Shown piece by piece: positions 34,655-43,595 of a stretch of 64,000 bases of DNA (its first letter is position 1; each line of letters starts with the position of its first letter). The notes beneath the pieces were generated by a model. It did not search any database. It saw only the letters and a program-made list of their open reading frames with translations, and was not told the origin of the DNA. Source of the DNA: Acuticoccus sediminis (GTDB lineage: Bacteria; Pseudomonadota; Alphaproteobacteria; Rhizobiales; Amorphaceae); contig NZ_QHHQ01000003.1 in assembly GCF_003258595.1 (NCBI RefSeq), forward strand, positions 795,555-859,554. The letters run 5' to 3'. Both the position numbers and the translations under genes were made by a program.

Positions 34655-34858
34655 CTAGGATCCGATGCGGCCGATGCGGTTCCCGTTACCCATGGTGACG
34701 CTGATCCCGGGATTGAAATCGACCCAGGGGACAGCGGCGAGGGCCGCCTGAGGCGTCTTGAAGTCGCCGTCGATCCATCCGTCCTGATCGGCGACGACCC
34801 AAGTGCCATCATCGGTCTCGTGGATCTTCACCACGCGCTTCCGGTCAGGCGCGGGCAT
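34655..34858 (-). CDS. small phage protein, unknown
   Basis: 67 residues, MPAPDRKRVVKIHETDDGTW then VVADQDGWIDGDFKTPQAAL. The short beta strands with a GxW and DGxI core look like a compact single domain. The ATG at 34858 overlaps the end of the upstream 100-residue gene by 14 bases in a different frame. No function is known. Confidence 0.65.
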   Translation of the reverse strand: MPAPDRKRVVKIHETDDGTWVVADQDGWIDGDFKTPQAALAAVPWVDFNPGISVTMGNGNRIGRIGS

Positions 34859-35147
34859 CCGACACCCCTTCGGATTTGTCGGACGGCGTAGGCGGTGCTT
34901 TTCCGGCCACTCCCTTCTCGGGCTGGGCCTTGGAAGCAGCCTTCGCCTCCGCGCGGGCCGCCTTCGCCTCCTTGTTCGCCTCGGCCGTCTCGACATCGGC
35001 CTCGGCTTGCAGGCGCTCGATCTCTGCGCGGAGTTTCTGGCTCTCGTAGCCGGCCATCTCCGCGTCGAGCTTGAAGCGCTCCGCGTCCATCACGCACTCG
35101 CCAATAATGGTCGCGATGCGGGCGTTATAGACCTGGTTGGGGTCCAT
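34845..35147 (-). CDS. small coiled-coil protein, unknown
   Basis: 100 residues, MDPNQVYNARIATIIGECVM then FKLDAEMAGYESQKLRAEIE and RLQAEADVETAEANKEAKAA. A long coiled-coil helix occupies residues 20-75, and the end is Pro/Lys-rich. Such proteins may chaperone fibres or act as virion adaptors; that is speculation. The ATG at 35147 is chosen because the upstream in-frame sequence lies in the noncoding spacer. Confidence 0.6.
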   Translation of the reverse strand: MDPNQVYNARIATIIGECVMDAERFKLDAEMAGYESQKLRAEIERLQAEADVETAEANKEAKAARAEAKAASKAQPEKGVAGKAPPTPSDKSEGVSDARA

Positions 35148-35175
35148 TAAGGGCGTCTCCTGATGTTGAGGATGC

Positions 35176-38100
35176 CTACGGCGAAGGCGTCGGGCCGAAG
35201 TACCCGTGTGTGAGGCCGTCATCGATCAGGCTCTTCACATGCTGCGCCAGCACTTCCAGGGTCACCGTGGCGGTATCAAATCCAGACCGAGCTGCGGTGC
35301 CCGTGGCTGCGGCCCAACCCGTGATGCGGGGCCCCAAGACCTTGTTGCCCTTGATCTGATACTCGGCGGTGTCTCGAGGCAGGTTGAACCTGCCGTTTCC
35401 AAGCAGAAGCGCGGCCGCACTGGTCGCGCCTCCCGACGTCGTTTGGAACGTGAGCTGAGCATCACCAGCCGCGGCAGCGGCTCGGATGATGGCCGAATTC
35501 CCCGTGCGCCCAAATGTGAGCTCGTCGGTCGACGCAGCACCTTGGATCTTGACGACTTGGCCGTCGTCAGCGCCGGTTCGGAATACGACGCTGTCACCCT
35601 TGGCTCGCATCACTGCGACGCCGTCCGCCTCAAGCTCAATTGCGCTGGTTGCCGGGTTGTAACCCATCCTCCAGCCGCTCGGCACGGTGTCGCGATAGAT
35701 ATTCCGCCCGGGCCAACGAGAGTGCGTAGCGTTGAAGTCGATCCACTGGTCCTGCTTCATCGACAGCGCGTTCCCCAACGTGAGCGTTGAGTTCGAGAAG
35801 TCGATGCCGGACTTCCAGAGACCGGCGAAGTAAAGACCGACGTTGACCGCCTTCGACCCGGCAGAGAACATCCTCATGCCATACCAGGAGCACTCGTTCT
35901 CCTCGTCGTCGTTCTCCCGTTCGAAGACGAAGTTCGGACCGGCGCCTCGGACATCATGCCCACCGTCCTGCGTATGGAATTCGCCATACGAGATCTGCAC
36001 GAAGTCAGAGTTTGCGACGATGGTGCCGCCGTAGACGGCGCCGGATGGCTTGTCGACGGCAGTCGCCGCGGTGCCGGACCCATCACCGACACGAACGAAC
36101 GGCCGATAGACCACGGTGTCGCCCGCCCCTTCCTGGTAGAGACAGGGACGATGCATCGAGTAGTTCGTCCGAGCGGGCTCGCCAGGATCGCCGTTGTAGC
36201 CGCTTTCGTTCAGGACGGCGTCGTGCGTTAGGGACGTGGCGAAGCCGCCATAGTACCCGATGTAATCGGGGCCCGGGTTTGGCTTATTGCCAAGGGTATC
36301 TGCACCCTTGATCCGAAGCGCGCGCCGGAACGGTAGCACCTTCTCGTAGTCGAAAATCTGGCCGTAGAAGTTGCTCCAGTTTTCCGTCGGTGCAGTCTCG
36401 ATCACCTTGAAGTAGTTCGGGCCGCCGATACCTCCGGAGCCGAGGAGTTGGCCATGATCTTCGGCCCAGATGTCTCCGTTCGGCAGATTGTACCAGTAGA
36501 GCTGGCCGAGCGTAACGTCACCCCTGAACCGCGCCGGACCTTTCCCATGGCTGGCCGCATACGACATCGCGGCCGAGATCGCCGAGGCGTTCGTGTCGTT
36601 CCAGTGGAGCGGGTGCGGTGTTCCGTTCGGAAGCCACCCGGGAACGAGGGAGATCGTCGAAACCCCAGAGCTCGCTTTCCACTGGAGGTCGCCAATTTCG
36701 GCAATATGCCCGTCCGCCGGTGACCACCCATCGTCGACCCGCGCTTTGAACTCGGCAAAGCTCGAAAAGACGGTCTTCTCCGGGACCGGGTCGTACCAGT
36801 TGGCAGGTTCGTTGATGCCGCCGATGGCGATCGGCTTCCACCCGCCATCCTGCCAAACGACAAAGCACGGGCGGCCGCCAGGTCCATCCGACACGCGATA
36901 CATATCGCCATCGCCGGCCGTTGCGGGCAGTTGAGCCCGCGTCCGCGCGACATGGCGGGTCGCGTTCGCGCTGAGGAGGTCCGCCTGGGTCTCGTCATCT
37001 CCGATCGCCAGGAAGTTCCCGCCAGGCGTATCGAAGCGCATGCTCTCGCCATCGTAGTGTAGCGTTCGGCCGCCGAACGTGTTCGGGATCAGGTTGAGGC
37101 CGTTCACCGGCGCGACGCCGGTGTCGAACTCAATCTTCTGCCCCTCGGCGAGGCCGACGCTGTACTCGACATTGGATGCGGCAGAGCTGTAGCCGACTTT
37201 GAAGCCAGACCCGAGACCCTGAAGGTTGAAGCCGACGTTCACCGGCTTGGACCCACGCGAAACGAGGGTGACGCCTTCCCAGACCTTGCCGTTGCTCTCG
37301 TCGTCGTTGTTGCGCTCGAAAATGTACCGATAGGCGTAGCCGCGGACCGCGTTGCCTTGGTCCTTGATGTGCTGCTCGCCGAGCTTGATCACGACATTGC
37401 CGGCACCAGCCCTGACGGTGCCGCCATAGACATCGCCGGCCGCCATCGACTGGACGTGGGTGGCATTCGCCCGGATATCCGGGTCGCCGATGACGAGGAG
37501 GTCCGGCGCATAGACAGCGCAATCGCCGCGACCCGCCTGCGTCACCTTCGTGCGATAGGTCGTGAAGCCCGATCGTCCGCCGTCGGTATCGTAAGACTCC
37601 TGATAGCCCGACTTGTAGTAGACGTGATCAACGTCGAGTGAGGCCTCCTCCGCGAACTGAAAGTCCGGCACAGGGGTCGCCGTGGCATCATTGGAAACGT
37701 TGTAGTTGCGCCGACGCAGGCCCTTCGGAACGGTTCCATTGAAGTAGCCGGTCGACCCACTTCCAACCGTGATGGCCGATCGCAGATTGACGATGGACGT
37801 CCCGAGCTTCTGGTTCGTTCCATCGACGATCTGAGACCCGTCCAGGCTCAGAAACGTCCCGTCGAGCTGGTTGAAGTTCACCAGGCGGGTCAGGAACGTC
37901 CCGCGTCGCATGATGATCGTCTTGCCGGTCTGCGCGGAGTACGCGTCGGCGGCGTTCACGGCGTCGGTGTCATCGTTGCCGTAGTAGGCATCGGCATCAA
38001 CAACGGCGCTCGTCGCCGGATCCGCAATCTCGACCGACTGCGGGGAGTTGATGGACACGATCTCGCTGGACAAGACGGCGCCGCCGTCCCCTGCGCCACT

Positions 38101-38640
38101 GATGGCGATCAGGTCGCCTACGTTCAGCGCGGACCAGTTTGCGGAGGCACTGTTGAACGTCACCGACCCAGCGTCGATGGCGCCATCCGTGAGCCTCACT
38201 GCGTCGCCCAATGCGGAGAATGCCTTCAGGGGAACGGTGTCGCCCGCGAAATCCCACCAGCCGCCGTCGAGGGTCTGGAGCCCCCACGCGTGCGCAGGCT
38301 CGCTATCGACACGCTCTACAGAAGCTCGCCCGCCGTCATTCGGGACAGCGAAGCCCTGGAGCGTCATCTCAACGACCTCCGAGGGAACATCCAGCGCCTC
38401 TGCAGCCGCACGCGTCGGGGCCGACTGAGCGGCCCGGCCGCCGAGCGTCAGCTTCGCCTTCGCGGCCAGATTGAGATCGATCCCAACGCGGCCGCTGGAA
38501 ACGGAACTGAACTCGAGGTCGGACCCGTCGGTCGCGACAGACGCCTTCAGCGCATTGGCCAGGCCATGACGTCCGAATTTTCTCGGCAGACCCGCGCCAT
38601 GAAAGACGAGCTGATGCAGGTTGGGATCATATGCGGTCAT
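35176..38640 (-). CDS. large tailspike/fibre protein with internally duplicated domain
   Basis: 1154 residues from MTAYDPNLHQLVFHGAGLPR. Residues 60-110 contain RAAAEALDVPSEVVEMTLQG and then the spike-neck motif DGGRASVERVDSEPAH also seen in the second spike gene. Residues from about 170 show ISGAGDGGAVLSSEIVSINS and DAYYGNDDTDAVNAADAYSA, the start of a right-handed beta-helix. An 84-residue segment occurs twice in the middle. A C-terminal region after residue 1000 (AAGDAQLTFQTTSGGATSAA) resembles fibre-tip domains. The likely job is binding or cutting a surface polysaccharide. The ATG at 38640 was preferred over one 60 bases upstream. Confidence 0.85.
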   Translation of the reverse strand: MTAYDPNLHQLVFHGAGLPRKFGRHGLANALKASVATDGSDLEFSSVSSGRVGIDLNLAAKAKLTLGGRAAQSAPTRAAAEALDVPSEVVEMTLQGFAVPNDGGRASVERVDSEPAHAWGLQTLDGGWWDFAGDTVPLKAFSALGDAVRLTDGAIDAGSVTFNSASANWSALNVGDLIAISGAGDGGAVLSSEIVSINSPQSVEIADPATSAVVDADAYYGNDDTDAVNAADAYSAQTGKTIIMRRGTFLTRLVNFNQLDGTFLSLDGSQIVDGTNQKLGTSIVNLRSAITVGSGSTGYFNGTVPKGLRRRNYNVSNDATATPVPDFQFAEEASLDVDHVYYKSGYQESYDTDGGRSGFTTYRTKVTQAGRGDCAVYAPDLLVIGDPDIRANATHVQSMAAGDVYGGTVRAGAGNVVIKLGEQHIKDQGNAVRGYAYRYIFERNNDDESNGKVWEGVTLVSRGSKPVNVGFNLQGLGSGFKVGYSSAASNVEYSVGLAEGQKIEFDTGVAPVNGLNLIPNTFGGRTLHYDGESMRFDTPGGNFLAIGDDETQADLLSANATRHVARTRAQLPATAGDGDMYRVSDGPGGRPCFVVWQDGGWKPIAIGGINEPANWYDPVPEKTVFSSFAEFKARVDDGWSPADGHIAEIGDLQWKASSGVSTISLVPGWLPNGTPHPLHWNDTNASAISAAMSYAASHGKGPARFRGDVTLGQLYWYNLPNGDIWAEDHGQLLGSGGIGGPNYFKVIETAPTENWSNFYGQIFDYEKVLPFRRALRIKGADTLGNKPNPGPDYIGYYGGFATSLTHDAVLNESGYNGDPGEPARTNYSMHRPCLYQEGAGDTVVYRPFVRVGDGSGTAATAVDKPSGAVYGGTIVANSDFVQISYGEFHTQDGGHDVRGAGPNFVFERENDDEENECSWYGMRMFSAGSKAVNVGLYFAGLWKSGIDFSNSTLTLGNALSMKQDQWIDFNATHSRWPGRNIYRDTVPSGWRMGYNPATSAIELEADGVAVMRAKGDSVVFRTGADDGQVVKIQGAASTDELTFGRTGNSAIIRAAAAAGDAQLTFQTTSGGATSAAALLLGNGRFNLPRDTAEYQIKGNKVLGPRITGWAAATGTAARSGFDTATVTLEVLAQHVKSLIDDGLTHGYFGPTPSP
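35790..36042 (-). repeat. second copy of tailspike duplication
   Basis: Encodes GAVYGGTIVANSDFVQISYG, then FVFERENDDEEN and FSAGSKAVNVGLYFAGL. It aligns without gaps to the copy at 37186-37437 (VYGGT, GE.H..D.G..VRG, FERxNDDE.N, SxGSKxVNVG). The two copies are divergent, so the duplication is old. Confidence 0.8.
37186..37437 (-). repeat. first copy of tailspike duplication
   Basis: Encodes GDVYGGTVRAGAGNVVIKLG, then IFERNNDDESN and VSRGSKPVNVGFNLQGL. See the partner copy at 35790-36042. Confidence 0.8.
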
Positions 38641-38729
38641 CGACAGAAGCCCTATGCGCTTGATCGGACGGTGGCTCCCTACGCTCAGCGGAGGGGGCAT
38701 TGCGGGAGCACCGGCGCGCTCGCGCAGAG

Positions 38730-39473
38730 CTACCCGACCGTCAACTCCTCCAGGGACAGGTCAAGCGCCACGGTGACGCCGAATGGATCAGCATCACCGT
38801 CCGTTCCGACCGACCAAATCGCTTCGGCATGGTCGATCGTGTTTGGAAGGCGCACGACATAGTACGAGCCGGTGTAACCGGCTGGCGTGGTAAGGGTCAC
38901 CGTCTCGACGACAGGTGCGATCGGGTCGCCGAAGGCAGTCACCCACCCCACATCGCCGAACACCACGGGATACGCGTAGAACAGGTATTGCCCGCCGGTC
39001 GCGTCAACGGTCATGGCTCTGTGCAAGGACCCAGCGAGCGAGCTTTCGGCGAGGTTGAGCACGCCCGCCGCATCCAGTGTCTCCGACGGTGAGACACCCC
39101 AAAAGACCCGGTATTTGAAATCGACGGAGACGCTCGCGCTGTCCTTGCGGCCGCGGTGGTCAGTGACCGTGACGGTGTAGGTGGCGTCATCGGTGATGGT
39201 GACTGGCGCGGTCCAGGTCTCGGTGTTCGGCGCAATCGGCGAGCCGTTTACGGTCTGACGAACCACGGGTGCGGCGCCGTCCAACACCCAGGTCAGGGCC
39301 GGTGTGAAGTCTTGCCCGTACTCTGCCACCGGTGTGTCGACCGCCAGGTTCACGACCCGGACCGTCTCGAGGATGGTCACTCGATCCGTCACTTGCGAGA
39401 GATTGTCGAGCCCAATATTGATCTTCTCACGCACCGCCTTCATGCTCTCGCGGTTCGCGAACCATAGAGCCAT
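38730..39473 (-). CDS. fibre-cluster structural protein with Ig-like segment
   Basis: 247 residues. The N-terminus ALWFANRESMKAVREKINIG then LDNLSQVTDRVTILETVRVV is a helical attachment region. Residues 70-120 (WTAPVTITDDATYTVTVTDH) look like an Ig-type or PKD-type beta domain. The last part is beta-rich. It is probably a neck or adaptor protein of the upstream tailspike cluster. The start has no alternative close by. Confidence 0.65.
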   Translation of the reverse strand: MALWFANRESMKAVREKINIGLDNLSQVTDRVTILETVRVVNLAVDTPVAEYGQDFTPALTWVLDGAAPVVRQTVNGSPIAPNTETWTAPVTITDDATYTVTVTDHRGRKDSASVSVDFKYRVFWGVSPSETLDAAGVLNLAESSLAGSLHRAMTVDATGGQYLFYAYPVVFGDVGWVTAFGDPIAPVVETVTLTTPAGYTGSYYVVRLPNTIDHAEAIWSVGTDGDADPFGVTVALDLSLEELTVG

Positions 39474-39488
39474 GACGATCCTCCAAGA

Positions 39489-39602
39489 TTAATCGTCCTC
39501 GTCGACCCATTCCCCGTCGTCGTCCCACAGCTCGCCGTCGCCCCAATACCGGAGCTTGCGCGCAATCCGCTGGAGGATGCCGAGGCCGAGAATGAAATTC
39601 AT
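39489..39602 (-). CDS. 37-residue acidic-tailed microprotein
   Basis: The start ATG at 39602 has a perfect AGGAGG site six bases upstream. The product begins MNFILGLGILQRIARKLRYW and ends DDDGEWVDEDD: a hydrophobic/basic helix followed by a very acidic tail. It lies in the 138-base gap between two fibre-cluster genes in their reading direction, 9 bases after the upstream gene stop. It is probably a real co-expressed gene; the role is unknown. Confidence 0.6.
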   Translation of the reverse strand: MNFILGLGILQRIARKLRYWGDGELWDDDGEWVDEDD

Positions 39603-39611
39603 CGAGACCTC

Positions 39612-40001
39612 CTATGCCAGTCCCAAGATGTACTTGGCGATCATCGTTGTCCCTTCGGAGTTTACCCGAAGGGCCGCAACCGGAAGGATCATTGGCGCGA
39701 CGAGGCCGTAGAAGATGCGGTCGTTGCCGGCCAAGGTTCTGATGTTGAGGTCGCCGGCGGCGCCGATGTAGATCGATCGGGCAACGCGGCTGTAGTCTTG
39801 ATCAAACGTCGTCGGCATCGCGTCCCGGGCCGATGACGTCGAGAGATACGGGATGACGTCGCCGAACAGAGCCTCCAGGGCGCCCGTTGCTGCGTAGTAC
39901 TCTGCCTGCTCTCCGGTCAGCTGGATCTGCTCGCCCTCGGACAGGAATTTGCCGTAGAGCTCAACCGGTCGGGTCGCTCGGAATGTGATCAGGTTGGTCA
40001 T
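39612..40001 (-). CDS. structural protein with spike-base-like C-terminus
   Basis: 129 residues. MTNLITFRATRPVELYGKFL opens the protein. The C-terminal 60 residues (YSRVARSIYIGAAGDLNIRT ... LPVAALRVNSEGTTM) have the pattern of a virion spike-base family found in alphaproteobacterial gene-transfer agents and phages (RaiyVGgaGdl.V.t.gg..vtF..v.aG..lPv...rV..tgTTA..I). It is likely the socket on which the cluster's spikes sit. It lies among fibre genes. Confidence 0.7.
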   Translation of the reverse strand: MTNLITFRATRPVELYGKFLSEGEQIQLTGEQAEYYAATGALEALFGDVIPYLSTSSARDAMPTTFDQDYSRVARSIYIGAAGDLNIRTLAGNDRIFYGLVAPMILPVAALRVNSEGTTMIAKYILGLA

Positions 40002-40019
40002 CTGCTGCCCTATGGATGC

Positions 40020-41174
40020 TCACGTCAATTCGACGGCGGCGCCGTAGACAAGACCAACGACCTCGCTGGATGGAGCCGCGTTGTCGGCCCGATTGAGACT
40101 GGCGATGGTCGCGGCTGAAAGCGAGATCGTTCGGTTTGTGCCGAGGCTTCCGCCACCTTGCAGGCCCTCGCCGGTCCCCACGGTCCGTGTCGTCGGAACA
40201 GCACCGATATCCCCTGCGGCAACCGGAACAGCGAGCGCAGTCTTGAGCGCGCTCTTAGCGGTCCCGTCGGCATCGACCAGTGTCACGATCTCCGATGCCG
40301 TCAGGTCATCGGTGGCGCCAGCCTGGATCCCGCTAAGCTTCGACAGCTGCGCTTGCGAGATGAACTTGTGTGACGTCGTTGCGTCGTCGAGGTCGTCCGG
40401 ACTGATGACGACGTCGCCGGTGCGATTATTGACGCTCGTCACCTCGCCGCCGCTACCCCCCGATTGCCAATTTGCCGAGCCGAGCTCGTCGTTGATCGCG
40501 GCAACGATCTCAGAACCCGTTTGATCATCGGTGGCATATTCGTCGATGTTGGAGAGCTTGACCCTTTCGGATGCGGAGAAGAACACCTTGACGGTCGCAC
40601 TGTCGTCGATGTCGTCCGCTGTCAGGACAACTGCACCCGTTTGACCGTTGACGCTGTCGACGGCGCCGCCACCGGCGCCCCCTGACTGCCAGTCGGTCGA
40701 TCCGAGGGCGCCATTGATCAGGGTCACCATCTCGGCGCCGGTCTGGTCCGCCGTGGCGCCAATCTCGATGTTGGAGAGCTTGTTCAGCAGGGTTTGGGTA
40801 ATGAACCGCTTCTCGGTCGATCCACTATCGTCGATCTCGTCTGAGGTGAGCACGACGTCGCCGGTGAGGCCGTTGACGCTGTAGACGAGGAGGTCAGCAG
40901 TCCCGCCGGACTGCCAGGTGCTCGAACCAAGGGCATCGTTGACCGCTGCCACGATCTCGGCGCCGGTCATGTCCGCGGTCGCGCCGGCTTCGGCATCGAC
41001 ACTGATTGTGACCGTGCCCTCTGGCTCCTGATAGGAGATCGAGATTGCGGCGCCGTCGACCACCAGCGTCTTTGCGAGGACGCGACCAGGCCCGATCACG
41101 CCGAGCCAGCCATTGTCCACGTCGTAGGCCACCAGCTTGTCGTGGTCCACGTCGAAGATCACAGGGGTAGGCAT
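40020..41174 (-). CDS. repeat-containing tail fibre protein
   Basis: 384 residues. A short N-terminal part (VIFDVDHDKLVAYDVDNGWL) is followed by about three and a half imperfect repeats of roughly 80-90 residues. Each unit contains a variant of SVNGLTGDVVLTSDEIDDSG, a KLSNIEIGATADQTGAEMV-type coiled segment and an LGSTxWQSGG boundary. These are typical shaft repeats of long tail fibres. The C-terminus (NRTISLSAATIASLNRADNA) is a tip-like segment. It belongs to the second fibre cluster. Confidence 0.8.
   Translation of the reverse strand: MPTPVIFDVDHDKLVAYDVDNGWLGVIGPGRVLAKTLVVDGAAISISYQEPEGTVTISVDAEAGATADMTGAEIVAAVNDALGSSTWQSGGTADLLVYSVNGLTGDVVLTSDEIDDSGSTEKRFITQTLLNKLSNIEIGATADQTGAEMVTLINGALGSTDWQSGGAGGGAVDSVNGQTGAVVLTADDIDDSATVKVFFSASERVKLSNIDEYATDDQTGSEIVAAINDELGSANWQSGGSGGEVTSVNNRTGDVVISPDDLDDATTSHKFISQAQLSKLSGIQAGATDDLTASEIVTLVDADGTAKSALKTALAVPVAAGDIGAVPTTRTVGTGEGLQGGGSLGTNRTISLSAATIASLNRADNAAPSSEVVGLVYGAAVELT
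40400..41120 (-). repeat. tandem protein-level repeats in the fibre shaft
   Basis: Units bounded by SVNG/SVNN...TGDVV and LGSxxWQSGG recur with a period near 80-90 codons. The DNA copies are diverged, so the repeat is best seen in the protein. Limits are approximate. Confidence 0.65.
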
Positions 41175-41215
41175 TGCTGATCACCCGGAGCTTGCATGGT
41201 GGAGGGGACGGCGCG

Positions 41216-43591
41216 CTACACGCGCACCGTCATCTGGAAGACGATGTCACCGTTGCCATCGGTAACGTCACCGATCTTAATCGCCCGATTGACGATCCCG
41301 TCGCGACTGCAGGTAATGCGCGCCCAGGTCATGTCTTCGAGGCACTCGATTACTGGAGAACCGTCCAGGGCGATATACGTGGTTCGCACCGAGCCGACGT
41401 AGTAATCGACACCATTTCCAGCGACGTTTGCAGGCGTGGCCGGAAGCCCCGAAAGATCGATGTATAGATCATTTTCGACGTTCATTCCTGTCGTGCTGAT
41501 GTCACGCAGGAAGCCGGTGAAATGCAGAATATTCCCGACCCTATTCCAGGTGCCGGAAACGTTTGACGTCGTCGCTACGTTGCCACCGGTCGGAGCGTCT
41601 CGAATGACCGGAACCCATGAACCAAAGGTGTTCATCAGGTTCTGGATCGGAGTGTTCTTGTCGAGGTACTCGATTTTGCGCGGCGTTCGATCCCACGCGG
41701 TGATGCTGCCATCGAACCGGAGAAGCTCGGTCGGATCGAGGAAAGCCTCCTGCGGGATCGTGATGTTCCCGCCCATGATGTCGAACTTCGACGCCGGGTA
41801 GAAGACGCCCTCCAGCGCCACGTTCGGCACGCCGTGCCAGCCCAGCAACTTCAGACCCCGGAACTGCACCGTTCCCGTGCCGAGCGCCCTGATGAGGCTC
41901 CGACCGGGATCCTGCGAGTGGTTCGGCAGATTGAGGTCGATGTCCCAAAGGATGTCCGTCCCGGCCGAGTTCCGAATGGCGATCGGATCGAAGCAGTGGC
42001 GCTCGAACTGAGCGTTAAAGTGGAAGTCCTTGAAGGTGCCGTTGGCGGTGTCGAGGACCAGCGCGGGCTGACCATACGAGAGAAGATATCCGCCCTGCGA
42101 ATAGAAGGTCCGGACGCCGGACATGAGAACTGCCGGACCCATCCGCATTTGAAGCGTCGCACCGCCGGTATAGGCCGAGAAGCCGGTGGAGTTAACGCCG
42201 GACAACTGGAACGTCTTCGCCGCGACGTTGAGGTTTGCGACCTGGAAGTAGCCGTAGGCGACCTCGTCCATCGTCCCGCCGGTGATGAAGATCCAGTCGC
42301 CGTTGACGAGGTCGACGTTGTCCATGGTCGCGAGCGTGACGACGGCCGGGTTCGCCCGCGTGATGCTCGTGATGCTCACGCTGAAGGGAGACGACCGCGC
42401 GATCGTCGGGCACACCATGTTGTGGCAGACGTTCGAGTGACTGGTGCCGGGAGGCGGCAGCGTCTGGAACTCGGACGTGATCATCGAGCCGGCGAACTGA
42501 TCGACGAGCGCCTGGGTGTTGTCGACCATCGCGAACGCGACGGCGTAGTAGTGCTTGTGCTTGTTCCGAAAGTTCGGCGCGATCCACGTCGAGACCTCCG
42601 ACGCGATGGCAATGCACGCCGCGCGCCTGAAATATCCGTTGGCCTTGACGTTGTCGATGATCATCGTCGAGGAGCCGGCGAAGTCGTTCAATGCTCCAGC
42701 AGCGCGGCTGAACAGGATACCGACGTCCGGCGGCGCATCCTCGGCACCGTTCACGTCGATGTTGCTCAGGGTGATGTTGTTGCCGCCCGTGAAATCCAAC
42801 GCGATCTTGTTCTGCGCGCGGGAGTAGATCTCACCGTTCCGCATCCGGAGACCGGGCTGGCGGATGCCTGTCAGGTTGAGGCTCTGGTCGGACCGGAACA
42901 GCATCCCACCCAGGTCGATGTCCATCGGGAACGCGTACCCGTCGAACGACCGGACCACATAGTCGAAATAGTCCTGCAGTTGCGGACCGCTGTTGACGTC
43001 CTGTCCCGGTACCGCGCCGAATTGAAGCGGGGTCAGGGTCATGCCGTTGCCGGCGACGATCTCCCACCATCCGCCGTTGGTCGCACTGATGGAGCCGTCG
43101 GAGCGTATGCGGTCCTGGCTCCGGAACTTTCCGGCATGCGACGGCTCGCTGTCGACGCGCTTCCACCGCGCGCCACCCCCATCGCCCGGAGCGGCATAGC
43201 CCCAGGCGACCATCTCCTTGACGCTGGCCGGGAACGAGAGTGCCTGCGCGGCCGCGCGGGACGGAGCCCACGCCGGGACGGAGAGCGCCGCCTTCAGCAC
43301 ATCCTGCGCGGCGGAGCCGGCAGCGATCAGACTGGCAATCTCGTCGGCCGTCTGATCGTCCTTGGCGTCAGCCTCGATGTCGGCGAGCTTGTCCTTTTCC
43401 GCCGTCGTGAAGCTCTCGCCCGCAAGAGAGATCGTGATCTTCCCGTTAGCATCGGGGGCGCCGATGGTGATTTCACTGGCACCCCCGCTCAGAACTTTGG
43501 CCAGCAGCTTCGCCGCCTGCATGTACCCAAAGCCGCCCTGGCTGGCGTCTCGGATCATCAGTGCGTCTTCGACAAGATCCATCGCCGGCAT
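41216..43591 (-). CDS. tailspike protein with beta-helix, second copy of spike neck
   Basis: 791 residues. Residues 60-90 contain SFTTAEKDKLADIEADAKDD, the same shaft motif used in the neighbouring fibre. Residues 130-150 contain DGGGARWKRVDSEPSH, matching the neck of the first tailspike. Residues 220-560 are beta-helix-like (GEIYSRAQNKIALDFTGGNN, ITLSNIDVNGAEDAPPDVGI). The C-terminal 150 residues (NVATTSNVSGTWNRVGNILH, GFLRDISTTGMNVENDLYID) form a jelly-roll-like tip. It probably binds or degrades polysaccharide. It starts four bases after a small helper gene ends. Confidence 0.85.
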   Translation of the reverse strand: MPAMDLVEDALMIRDASQGGFGYMQAAKLLAKVLSGGASEITIGAPDANGKITISLAGESFTTAEKDKLADIEADAKDDQTADEIASLIAAGSAAQDVLKAALSVPAWAPSRAAAQALSFPASVKEMVAWGYAAPGDGGGARWKRVDSEPSHAGKFRSQDRIRSDGSISATNGGWWEIVAGNGMTLTPLQFGAVPGQDVNSGPQLQDYFDYVVRSFDGYAFPMDIDLGGMLFRSDQSLNLTGIRQPGLRMRNGEIYSRAQNKIALDFTGGNNITLSNIDVNGAEDAPPDVGILFSRAAGALNDFAGSSTMIIDNVKANGYFRRAACIAIASEVSTWIAPNFRNKHKHYYAVAFAMVDNTQALVDQFAGSMITSEFQTLPPPGTSHSNVCHNMVCPTIARSSPFSVSITSITRANPAVVTLATMDNVDLVNGDWIFITGGTMDEVAYGYFQVANLNVAAKTFQLSGVNSTGFSAYTGGATLQMRMGPAVLMSGVRTFYSQGGYLLSYGQPALVLDTANGTFKDFHFNAQFERHCFDPIAIRNSAGTDILWDIDLNLPNHSQDPGRSLIRALGTGTVQFRGLKLLGWHGVPNVALEGVFYPASKFDIMGGNITIPQEAFLDPTELLRFDGSITAWDRTPRKIEYLDKNTPIQNLMNTFGSWVPVIRDAPTGGNVATTSNVSGTWNRVGNILHFTGFLRDISTTGMNVENDLYIDLSGLPATPANVAGNGVDYYVGSVRTTYIALDGSPVIECLEDMTWARITCSRDGIVNRAIKIGDVTDGNGDIVFQMTVRV

Positions 43592-43595
43592 GAGG

